From the NCBI RefSeq assembly GCF_000002995.4, contig NW_025062479.1, forward strand, positions 13,159,721 to 13,223,720: 64,000 bases of DNA. The letters run 5' to 3'. Shown piece after piece: positions 13,861-26,662 of the stretch (position 1 is the first letter of the stretch; the number at the start of each line of letters is the position of its first letter). The notes beneath the pieces were generated by a model that saw nothing but the letters and a program-made list of their open reading frames with translations, was not told the DNA's origin and did no database searches. Origin of the DNA: Brugia malayi. Lineage: Eukaryota > Nematoda > Chromadorea > Rhabditida > Onchocercidae. Both the position numbers and the translations under genes were made by a program.

Positions 13861-16800
13861 TCATATTAATGACGTGAAATATATCATTCAAATGTATTAT
13901 AATTCCTAAAATGAGTTATGTTTAGTATTCTAGAAATGAATAATAAATGATAGTTAAAATAATGGAAAAAATTAATTTTTTTTTTTTTTTTTAGTGAGAA
14001 AAATTAAATTGATTCCGTTTATTTATGTAGTAATTAACATTTCATTGAGAAATGAGTAGAATTCGGAAATTATTTCTCATAAATAAAGAAAAAAAAAAAA
14101 AGAAAACAATTAGTAAAATGATATGTACCCTACACTTTAAGTGTTAACAAGCCTTGTTTATCCTTATCTTATGTATTTCAATCAGTGCATAAGACATATG
14201 TTATTTATCATTTAATCTCACTAAAAATAAACGATTAGACGCCCGGCAATCGAAAGAAATAATATGTAAAAAGCCAAGTAGCAAAATTTTGTCCTGTATA
14301 GAACAGCCAGGAATACTAGTATTTCATGAAGTTATATTGGAACAATAATTAATGATAGTAACAATAATTCATAATAATAATAATGAATAAAAATAATAAT
14401 AAATAATAATATAGTGATCAAAAACACTATAATTTGATTACAATTATAACAAACTTGAGCACGTATTCATGTGGAAAAAAGTATAATAAATGTAATGATT
14501 TTTGAAGAAATTCAGCAATATTCACAAGTCAGTAATATGAGAACTTGGATTATGAAACTGGTTAAAAGAAAAATAAATTTTATAGTCAAATTTTTGCCCA
14601 ATTTATTTAGCTCTAATCTTTTTTCCACTCATAACATTTCGACAAGCAATAATCCTTCATATTTGCAGAAAGAGGCCAATACATAACACAAATATGCTTC
14701 TATTTTTTTTTAATTCTTTACTTACGTCATTTAGAAAAGTACGTAATGTGATATTTATTTTAGCCAATCTTGCTTACTTTTCCCTTTTTCTTCTCCTTAC
14801 TTCTTGAAAAGAAAGGAAGAAAATGTAAAAAAATTTCTTGGAACTGTTTCATACATTGATTATTTGAAAATATTTCCTTTTTTTTTTAAAGTGTAAGTAT
14901 GAATTAGAGATATTGAACAGTGAAGTAAATTAAAGTAAGTAGAAGATAGAAGATGAAAAGGAATAATAAAAATAGTAATAAATGAATGCAAAAATATATG
15001 AATGTGAGAGAAATTTCATTCAATGAAAGAATAAAATGAAAGTAAGGAAACTATTGTAAAATAAAATAATGAATCATGTAAAGAAAGATTATATTGTTAA
15101 TGGTAATAACAATGATATTAATAATAATAACAAAGAAATTAAACTACCAAGTATGACAAATACGAAGAAAGAAAAAGAAAAAGATGGACAAAAATCTTAA
15201 TAAAATTAAAAGGTAATTTTTAAAAAGTGATAGAGATGATAGTTGTAATGATGTTGATGGTGGTAATAATAATAATAATAATAATGACGATAATTTTGAT
15301 GATAATATGACGATGTGATAATGATAATATGATAAAAGCAGATATTGTACAAGAAATAACAATAATGAGAAATAGAAGGCTGATTAAATTGAAAGGGCAA
15401 ATTTTGAGGATAATAAAGATAATAACGGTAATGGTGATGATGATAGTTATATTGGACAAGAAATGAAAGTAGTGGTGTATATTAATTAGTTTATATAACT
15501 TCAGTTACTGCATGTATTAATTACTATGTATATTAATTACTTTGATGTATGTTAATCAATGTATATTGATTACTTCATAATTTTATCACTTGCTGAGCAA
15601 AATGATAGAATTTAGGATAATTTAATAAAAAAAATAAGGAAACTAATGGAAATTTTCAACAGATAGTGTACAATAATTAATAATAGTTTCAAAAAAAATT
15701 ATCATGCTAATTATGATAAATATGGTGGAGTAATGCTTGCATGTGAATCAAATCAAGTCTGAACCAACTTGTTTATTAATAACAGTGAATTAAATCTTTT
15801 TGTATTTTATTATTTTATTGTTGCTAATGTTAGTAGACTGTTGTTGTTAAGAAAAAAACGTAGGCTTAATGGAGGGAAAGTTTTAAAAGCTGAATCGATC
15901 AATCTACTACTACTACTACTACTACTAATAATAATAATAATAATAAACTACTTTTACTGATAATGGATTCATAGAAAAGCAAAGTTAAAATTGATAACAT
16001 ATAAAATGATGAATGGAATGAAGAAAAAAGGGGAAGAGAAAAAGAGAGAGAGAGAGAAGGAGAAAGATATTTTGCACCAGTTAAATTTATTTTTATATAT
16101 CAACAACTGCAACTAGAAGGAAAAAGCATCAAAATGTATAAACCGTTTAGCTTCTTCTAATTCTTCTCCATTTTCATCTTTTTCTTTTTCTGTTATTTTT
16201 TATTTTTATTTTTCTTTATTTTCATCATTTATATCCTATGTTATAGGCGCAAAGTGTACACGCCAACATATCCGCCTAAAACAATAAATTAATTTTTCTG
16301 TTCATTGATTTCAAGTGATGTTTTATTTTATTTAAAGTTTTTCCTTTCTTTCCTCTTTTCTATTGTTTTAAAATATCACAATATTCTTACCTTTTCTTCT
16401 TTTTTTCTTCATCTTTTTTTATTCTTTTTGTTTTCTGTTTTTATTTTACGACGAAAAAATTTAAATGAAAATATTGAAGAAGTGAAAGTATATATTTGTA
16501 CACATTTACACATATAAATTAAAACTATTTGTGGAAAGGAATAAAATATATATATGGATTAAAAGAAAAAAACAGAGGCAAAATTTCAGTATTTATTATA
16601 TAACTAATTTATTAATTTAAGAAGTATTTATTGTATAAATTATTAATTTAAAAAAAATTTGAAAAAAAAGAAAGGGTTTTTTTTTATTACTTTTTCTCAA
16701 ACTAAAATTGACATTTGATTGAAAAACATCAATAATGAAAGTTAAGTATGAAAACAAAATGAAATTTAAATGTCATAAAGCAGAAAATATAAGAAATAAC

Positions 16801-19800
16801 TCTAATGTATACATATGTAATATTTGCATCGTTATGTCTGTGTATATACCACTATTTCATTTCATTCAAATTCAACTTCAAATGAAAGCATTCATTTTTT
16901 ATTTTCTTATCAGAACTAAGCACTAAACATCTTTTAGCAATGATAAAATTGATTAAATAGAGTAGAATGTTTGCAAGAATCTGATTTGACTAATACACAT
17001 AACAACAATTGTATTTTAAAATATGATAAGTGATTTGATATTAATCAGCTTACCTAAATTTCAATTAATTATTGTGAAATATTGTTGGAAAAAACAAACA
17101 GACAAGCAAACAAACAAACGTAAAACATAATGTTTTTAAGCTATAAGAAGTGAAGAAGCAAAAAAACAAGCAAAAATCATCGTTATTATCACAAACAACT
17201 GCTTCAAAAACGAAACAAGTGCTTATGCGTCATCTTATACGTCAATTTGAGTTTAATGAGGTATTCCGCTTGCTAATTTAATATGGCTCGTATATAAAGT
17301 ATGATAACTAAGTTTACGAAAATGTGATGAATTTGACAAAATAGTCGTAATTTTTTTGATAACTCATATGATATGATAATTATACGTGAAATGCTTTCTT
17401 ATTAAAACGTATGCTGTTATTGATATGAATATTGTACTTTAATCATTGTCAAACTTATAAATATTATGTTAAATTGAGAAAAAAATATTGAATAAAGTGT
17501 ATTACAAAATAATTAATATACTTATTATTATTATTAATATTACTAGCAGTACTATTATTAGCAAACTGCCATTATGTAAAAAGTTTAATTATTTGTATAA
17601 TTTCACTATACACTTTCCTTCTTTTTTTTTAAATCATTCATAAATGAAAGTGTTTGATAAATAAAATTAATTTGCATTTGACAGATTTATTTCATCGTTC
17701 CGTTTCATTCATTTATTATTATCTTTTTTTTGTGATATTATTTTTAACAATCATTTTTGTGATATATATTATTTTTTTTTAAACAAGCTTAGGCAGTAAT
17801 TATAACTAGTAAGTGTAAAATTTAACGCAAAATAAATAAATACAAAAACACAGCATAAATTAAATATGAAATAAATGTTAGTTGCAAATTTGACAGCGTT
17901 AGAATAGTTTAAGAAATATTCTAAAATAATAATAGTTAAAAAAAAGTTATTTTATCATTTCACATTTTTTTTTTCCTTTTATTCATCATAGCGGATGACC
18001 GATTACATTAAAAGTTGTCATTCAAATCATTTAAAATGTTAATATTTCATTTGATTATTTTTTATTAGTTGGTAAAGCTAAGGAATTTTTACTTAATAAT
18101 ATTATAATTATTTTATTCCTTAATATTCATTAATTCTGCTTATTTATTTTAACTGCTTGAAATTGTTGCTAACAGATACTTTAATCAAATGTTTTAATCT
18201 ATAATGAAACACAAATAATTACAATACAACTTATAAATTTTATATTACACCAATATATTTATGATAATTTTCAATAGTATATTATTTATAGTAAATAATC
18301 GGTAATGTTTTTTTCACAAGAAATGATGAGTGTAAGAAATTATTTCAATCAATAAAGGTCACCGGAAATGTCAGCATTAATACAAGACGTCATTGTCACT
18401 TCAGTAGATCTAAATATAAAAATTTCATGGGTTGATGCATTATAATTGGAATTCTCATGAATTGTACAGCAGGTTTTAACCTGGAGTGAAGGGGACCAGA
18501 AAAAGTTAGAAAAAAAATTGGAAAATGAAAAAAGAAGGAAAACATAGGATGAAAGGGAGGGGGAGAAAGAAAGAAAGAAAGGAATGAAATATTAGCATGA
18601 AATAGTTGATAACAAATGGATGAAAATGTTTGCAAAGGAAATGAAAAGTAGAAGGAACTAATTCGTGCAATGAGCATTTTATGTTAAGTTGAAAAAAAAA
18701 GAAGTGAAGAGGGCTAGACTGTAAAAGGAATCGACAGAACGATTTAACCTCTGTTTTGTCTCCTCTTTCCTCAAAAATCGAAAAATGTCAATTTATTCGT
18801 TTAAATTTCAAACAAAAAAAAGGAAAAAAAAAATCAAAGGATCAGAAAAAGAAGGATCATAAATTATTTAGTGATAATGTTTCGTGGAAATATTAAAAAA
18901 GATGTGATAAAATATTATTATAAATAATACTACCGTCATTTAATAATAGTATTTGCTAAACTGATATATTTGTTTTCTTTTTCTTTTTCCTTTTCTTTCG
19001 TATTTTAAATAGGAAACAATATTTAGTAGTAAACGTGTACGTATTTTACGTATATTTATATATTAAGTATATTTGAATTTGCATGTTAAACACTTAATTC
19101 TCATCATTCGTCATAAGTTTCTATGACTTTTTATATTACAGTTTTTGCATTACGAAAAAGCAAAAATAAAACTCAAAATTAAATATGACTAACATTAAGG
19201 CCAAAGAATAAAAGTTAAGGCTTTGACAGGAAATGTGATAAATGAGGAAATGAATACGTTACGACAATAATAACACCTATCAAACCAAGTATTCCTTATC
19301 TTAATTAATGGTGATAAAATATATATATATATATTTTAACAATAATAAAATAATAATAATAGCATTAATAATAATAATTCATTCACAGAAGGATCAAATT
19401 AATAATTCTTTGATTATCATATTTTGATCTGGTGTATGATACGTCATAAATGTGTTACATTTATGGGAAGAATTTCGTGAAAATTACAACGATTAAAAAC
19501 GGTTTTAAATTAACTTTAGTGTGCCTACAATAGTTTTAGGCTTTTTTTTTCTATTCTGTGTTTTTTTTATGCAAGTAAATTAATCGATTTTGCAATCAAA
19601 AATAGGAAAAAAATATTTTATTGAAAATATCGCCAACAAATTAAAAAGGAAGAAAGGAGAATTTTTTGACTGAATAATTTAGAATGGAAAATATGTGAAA
19701 TTTACTAATTGAAATCAATTCTCTCTATCTCCATTGTGACAAAAAAGAAATGATTGTGCTACATTGCTCTTTTTCATCGTTACACATATGTATCAGGAAT

Positions 19801-20084
19801 GATGCCTGGACCGTTCCGGAGGGCAAAACGGCGGATAGCGCAGCGGATGAATATGAGGACGGAAGAGCAAGATGAACGGATAAAACTGTGAAAATGACGC
19901 AGCAGAATGGGAAGAAGTCAGAGACATGCATCGATCAATTCATTCTTGCTAAATTATAATTTCCATTTGTTTTTGATATTTTTGGACATTAACATGAAAC
20001 GGAACAAATGTAACATTTCCATTTCATTTAATGCATAAAAAAGGCAGAAGCCACAAACCTTAATGGCATAAGAACCACATACAT

Positions 20085-20175
20085 AAATACATGCATACAT
20101 ACACACATGCACACATATATGCATGCATATGCACGGACGAACAGACAGACAGACACACAGACACGCACACACACA
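20085..20175. repeat. CA/ACAT microsatellite
   Basis: Interrupted ACAC, CATA and GCAC units, plus short ACAG units (about 20140-20160), make an alternating purine-pyrimidine tract. Minus-strand translation gives a cysteine/valine-rich string that is a repeat artefact. Confidence 0.85.
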
Positions 20176-21564
20176 CGAGTGCACACGAAAGGCAAGTTAT
20201 ACCTAAAAGTTTAATGATTCACTATACTCAAAAGTTTACTTAAATCTTTATTTAGCCTGTGTTTCAGTTTTATTCGTAAAAGTTCCAAAAGCTTTTTGTC
20301 ATGAAGTAATATTTTGATATGAAAATTTATTCATTTATAATGAAAATAATGAGAATTGATTAATAAATTTTTGCTGAATGAAGCAAAAAAAAAAATTGAA
20401 GTTAACAAAGAAATTTGAATTTATTTTTCAGAAATTTATAATATTTAACGTTTTCATTTTGTCGTTTTTTAACATATTATTATTATTATTATTATTATTG
20501 TTATAAAATTTAATAATTAATTATTAATTTCTCAAATAATATATTAAAGTAATAGATATAAATTTGTTAGAAAAATCAGCACGAATAGGAAATATTGTAT
20601 GCATATTTTTCATTAACTTCGTTATATTTAATGTCAGATAGAACTCAAATTAAGACATGAACAGAGAGAGATACATAATGCTTCGTCGCTAGGCAACATT
20701 TTCATTTATTTTATGTCTATTTAGTAACATATCGAATGATTTACTATAGAAAAATTATTGAGAAATGAAAAAAAGTAGGAATAAAAGATTATATCATTCT
20801 GATTAGTATGGAAAAAATCACATATCATTTGATATTAATCAATTATTGATCGATTTTGTCGAATAAAATGAACCGATAAAAATAAAGATTGAATGTATTT
20901 TACAATACAACTTATTAATATATATATAAAACATAACGATAATTATTACGAAATGAAAGGAAAAAGAATAAAATATGTTAGTTTATTTAAATTATATGTA
21001 ACAATTTTCATGTCGAAAATTTCAGTAACAGGTAAATTTAACTTATCAATTATCAGTTAGCGTAAACTATGAATAAATGATAGTGATCATTCACAGTTAT
21101 AAAGAATCTCTTTAAGCTTTTTGCTTTTTCACATTGATAATTTTTACATAACAGTTTTGAAGATGAGATTTTTCATTTCTTAATTATTTTGATACCGTTT
21201 AAAAATTTTTAACTTAAACTATTTTATTAGCTTTAACATACAAATACATACATATGCATAGACATACATATGTATTTATACTTAGATGCATAAATAAGAA
21301 AAGAGGAAAAAAAGTAAGGGGAATGGATGAATGGAAAGGCATTGTGCCAAACTGCATTGACAACAATGGCGTTGCAAGTAAACTGGCCAAGATTATAAGG
21401 CTCTTTTCAGACCTCATTCCTCTTCTTGTCTAACATTCAGATCCGATAGATTGCATGAAGCACCGAGAATAAATTTCAAATATTACGGAAACGAGAAAAA
21501 GAGGGAAGCATTTTAGTTTACAATTGTTGCCTCAATAGTAGTAATAGCAGTTATTATTTTTGTC

Positions 21565-22266
<702 letters not shown>

Positions 22267-22610
22267 GATATATGTAGTAATGCAAACATTCGAACTATAA
22301 ATCGTGCCACTTCTCAGCATCAAAACAAATTTTAATCAACGAAATAATTATGCTTATGATGAAATATATAAGCATTACATATTGCGGATAATATTTATTA
22401 CTATATTTTAAAAAAACATCTAAAAGAAACAGGAAAAGGAACTGGAAAAATACAATTTTTATGTAATTAATAAATATTAAAAAAAAGAAGAAAATGAAAA
22501 AAGGAATCACAGTATACATTTTTCATTTTCATACCACAATTCTTTTAATCTTCTTCTTTCTCCTTTTCTAAAATTCATACTTGATTAGAATTGAATGGAT
22601 GTTATTAGAT

Positions 22611-22616
22611 TTTATT
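22611..22616 (-). terminator. Candidate polyadenylation signal AATAAA
   Basis: AATAAA on the minus strand, about 112 bases downstream of the stop codon of the 22.7-26.1 kb gene. It is the likely 3' end signal by position, but the motif is common in AT-rich DNA. Confidence 0.4.
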
Positions 22617-22727
22617 AATTAATTCAATTAACAAAAATTTTCTGCTGCTTAGAGTTCAAAAAAAAGATAAATAAATAAATAAAATAAAAAGCAAAAATAT
22701 TATACATAAATTATAAAAATAAAAAAC

Positions 22728-25700
22728 TCAATGTGAATTTATGGTACTTGCAGTTTGTCCTCGAGATAATTTCCTTGAATCACTTGAATCAATAAAATCT
22801 AATTCATTACTTTCGTCCATTTTAATACCAAGCTTCTCACGTAGTAATTCATGAAGACGACAAAAATCAGCTTCGTCATGCTCATCTTCAAAATCACAGT
22901 AACGTGCGTGTTGTGGCCAACCACGTGTGTATGTCTTAAGTTCACGTGCACAATTTCTCCATTCACCAATGTTTTTATCATATGTTTCTCTCCTATAACA
23001 GAAAAAAAAAGTTCAACAAACAAACATAAAATTTTATTTTTTTAACTCAAAAAATTTGTTCATATCGAAAATGTAAAATAATAGATATTACTGCAAATAA
23101 GTAATGAAGAAGGTACTTCTCTTCGTGATTAAATTATGTATTTTTTTTTTTTTTTATTAAAGATGCAATTTCCTATAGTTTTCACATGGAATATTTTAAT
23201 TTAAAAATTTTCTTTCCAACTATTTCTTTCTTTCTTCTTTCTTCCTCTCTTTAATTCATCTATTCTATTGGATTAATTTAACAATTTCTAAGAAATGTTC
23301 AAAAAAAAATCTTTTTTTTTTTTCAGATATCATTATATAAGGCAATATAGATTTCAAATAACTGAAAATTAGAAAGAATGATTTAATGAAAATAAATCTG
23401 AAATAAATGAATGAAATTTTTTTGTAAAGTCAAACCAGCCAAAGAAACTTTTAATACCACATATAGGACATTTTACCAAAAAATCTTTTGGACGAAGTAT
23501 TTTATACTGATATTTTGTAATATTTATTGATGGTGCCTAAAATTTTCTAACAAAATTATTATTTGATCTGATGACATTAGTATGTTATTAATTGTTTTTG
23601 TTATGTTCATATATGTTATGGTGAAATGGCAAATGTTAAATATCTAATTTATAAATGAGTAATTATCAACTTTAATTTACATTTCATCCTCCCTTCCCAT
23701 TAATTAGTTCTCTCTAGCTTAGCTTCCTAATTATGACTATTAACTTAAATATCATGCAATATTAAAGTTTTATTATTTTCATATATTTCATTCCTGAGTT
23801 AATTTGACCATTTTTATATTTGATATATTGTTTCAAACTTTGTCAATTTTTAAATTTATATAATAATAATTTCAATAATTTTAATTTAACAATCATTTTT
23901 AAATTTCATAAATTTTAAATCCTGCGACAGCCTTAACTCAATCAGTATTGCTGCAATTTGCATGTGAAAATTCTATAATACTGTTAAAAACACTTAAGAA
24001 TACAATAAAGTAATTAATGATTTAAAGTTTATTAAATAATTAAACATTACTATTTATTTTTACTGCCAATATTAAATCAGTTATTTTGATCTTTCAAAAA
24101 AGATAAGAAAGAGAGAGAGAGAAAAAAAAAAAAAAACTGACCACAATTGCAGTTGATTGTGTAATATAATTTTTAAGTCTTATTTTATTTAGGCCTGCAC
24201 ATTGAGGGAAATTTTCTAGCATTGTATGGTTAAATTTCAATACATTATTAGTTGATAAACATGGTAACTAAAAAATTTGCATATTTTTTATATTACTAAA
24301 AATTAATAAAGTACTTTTGTGAAATATTTATTAACAAAATCAGTGAAGACTAATGAAGTATTTTATTGGAACTTATGAAGAAAATCGTATAACTAATTTT
24401 TTTTTTAATGAGATATTTTTATTTTTTCTTTTCTGATAATTTTTTAATCATTCTTATTAGCTATTATGAGCCATTTTGATTGGCTGAACAAACATATATA
24501 TTAGCCAAAGTAAGCAAATTATTTTATATTATCAATTGTAATAATAAAATGAAAAAGATTCTCTAAAAAAATGTTTTAATAATTTGTGTACTTATTTGAA
24601 AAATGCATTTAGACTAGGTGAGACATTTTTTTTTTGGCTAAGTTAGATTGAAATTTGAATGACTTATTTATTGATGTCAATGTTAAATTGAAATAATCTG
24701 TTAAACTATTATGATTGTTTTTATTACTTTTAATTAATAACAAGAAAGATAGAAGAAATTCTATAAATATTAATCTTTTAATATCAAAATAAATTTTAAC
24801 AGAGATATTTTTTCCATTTTTTTCAATATTTACCATCAACGAATTTCGACGAGTATTTTTTTTTCTCCTTTTTTATTTGCTTGTTTTCTTGTTGTTTAAT
24901 CATTAAACAATTTAATCATCGTTCATCGTTCAATCATTTTCTTGCCTATTCTTGTTTGAAAATGAAAACAAATGAACAAACATACCAAGTCAACACGATT
25001 GACACATTGAGAATTTGCAGAAGTACTTTCATAAAATCGTGAAATAAAAGCATATAAATCATCATCTTCACCACAGCTACTCTAAATTCATGTAATTGTT
25101 TAAAAAATTTTTAATTGAAATTATTTTATTTCATACTTTCATAATTTTATATTTGTTGCATAAATGGAATTTAAATTTGAAAATTAAATCATAAAATGAG
25201 AGCTTAAAAAAGTAACAAATATAGAATACCTAGAAAATAAATATAAAAAGCTTTAAATTAAGTATGAAAAACATGAACAGAAAAAAAAGACAGTGCAAAA
25301 ACACGAAACGTAATAATATAAATAATATTCCCTTTATTATATAAATAAGCATATTGATAGAAATATCTGTATAACGTTTAGACGTAAATTTTAGCGTCAA
25401 TTTACGTAAAGAATATCATAGTAATACAAAATATGAACAGTTGAAAATTCTGGCGTTTTTTTATAGGTGCATTCAATAAATGGCATCACATTTTTCTTTT
25501 CATTTAAAATTTGGTTTTCTCGCAAAAGACGGCTAAATTCATCCTGAAATTATAATATAGCGAATTAAAATTATTATTTATTGAAATAGCTTTGAAATAA
25601 ACTAACTAATATTTGCTATCATTTTATAATTTTTGAACGAAATCAAATGATATTGGTCTAGCATTAGTTAACTAAATAATTGATTAATTGGTCTAACTTT

Positions 25701-26134
25701 TTCTCAGTCAGTTGATGAAACTTTTACAAGATGTAGAATAAAAGTTATATTTTTCAGTTTTGACTAATGTAAATTAGTTTCACTTTTGTAATGAATTTAT
25801 TCATATTTTAATAAGGAGCAAATATCTTTAAAAAAAAAAAAAAAAAAACAAGGGTTGATAAGCTTAAACTAGACTGCAAATTTTCAGATTTCTCAAGAAA
25901 AAAAATGCCAGAACAAAATTTGACACTCACACTTACTTTGCGAAAATTTAAAAAAAAAGCTTAAATTAATTAATCAAATGAATTGCTTACAATTTTAAAG
26001 CTAACTGATTTGCAAAATAATGCTATTAAAATTATCAATAGTAATGCAAAAACACATTGAAATCCGAAACAGTAAAAGCACGGATTTACACGGAACATAA
26101 AACGCATCGCTAGGTGCGTTCGGGATCGCTTAAT
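22728..26134 (-). CDS. Cysteine-rich single-pass (type II-like) membrane protein, unknown family
   Basis: Five exons join in frame: 26107-25991, 25543-25406, 25081-24986, 23536-23436 and 22992-22728 (stop TGA), giving 238 residues from ATG 26107. All introns are GT-AG, with phases 0,0,0,2; Trp151 spans the last junction. Residues 1-9 are basic and short. A hydrophobic segment (about 19-35, FALLLIILIALF) follows a CFYCFGFQC motif. The rest is hydrophilic, with eight cysteines (64, 88, 111, 140, 143, 165, 183, 195), including CPIC at 140-143, one glycosylation sequon (N122-I-T) and an acidic stretch FEDEHDEADF (185-194). I infer a signal-anchored protein with a disulfide-bonded lumenal or extracellular domain. 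The frame is also open from the acceptor (exon base 26134) to the ATG, reading IKRSRTHLA, so an upstream coding exon is possible (candidate at 29640-29587). No family is recognised. The exon structure is strong; the function is unknown. Confidence 0.82.
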
Positions 26135-26142
26135 CTGGAAAT
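26134..26142 (-). promoter_or_regulatory. Splice acceptor before the first recognised exon (possible spliced-leader site)
   Basis: Minus-strand ATTTCCAG lies directly before exon base 26134, 27 bases upstream of ATG 26107. It could be a trans-splice site that defines this ATG as the start, or an ordinary acceptor of an internal exon if the upstream candidate exon is real. Confidence 0.5.
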
Positions 26143-26570
26143 CAATAATGCGAAGTACAGAATTAATTATAAAAGTGATGTTGAAGAGAAATCTGATGTT
26201 ACATATAATGGATAAAAATTATTATTATTATTTAACTATTTATATCACTTAGATTAACAAATCTAACATTTAACAACGCATTAGAGTGATAATGGTAAGT
26301 GATACGAATTGTAAACTCATTTTATATTATTTATGATAAAACAAATATTGCTTTCTTTGCTAAAATTTGGAATGAATAAAATATGCGATAATAGCAGTAA
26401 TTATTACTACATCAGTAATTTCAAATTTTTAACAAACATTAAATCTGCACTTTTAACATGCTTGATTTACTTAAGTTAGTAAGAAATGACAGTATCACCT
26501 GTTATTTTCAGTAAAAACATGAATATATTTGTGTATTAATAATTTATAACAGCAACAATATAAATAATAT

Positions 26571-26593
26571 AAGTAATAATAATAATAATATAA

Positions 26594-26661
<68 letters not shown>
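26571..26661. repeat. (AAT)n microsatellite
   Basis: About 90 bases of AAT with two ATAAGT interruptions at the left end. The poly-Tyr frame on the minus strand is a repeat artefact. Confidence 0.95.

Positions 26662-26662
<1 letters not shown>

Larger units (their letters stand above)
7711..21564. other. Gene-poor AT-rich region with microsatellites and weak exon candidates
   Basis: There is no gene I can assemble. CA/ACAT repeats lie at about 12101-12142, 13117-13181 and 20085-20175. An AT run is at about 11720-11741, AAT/ATT runs at about 15264-15283, 15904-15947 and 20471-20500, and many A/T homopolymers occur throughout. Weak minus-strand exon candidates (12362-12288 and 14331-14221) and GC-richer islands (19.78-19.95 and 21.32-21.47 kb) are described among the findings. 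Confidence 0.5.

Noticed and set aside
18396..18677. 93-codon minus-strand Phe/Ser/Pro-rich frame
   Set aside because: It comes from a purine-rich plus strand; no splice or start context and no domain.
22799..23023. 74-codon minus-strand frame MFVELFFSVIGEKHMIKTLV
   Set aside because: It is the wrong frame over exon 5 of the cysteine-rich membrane protein gene.
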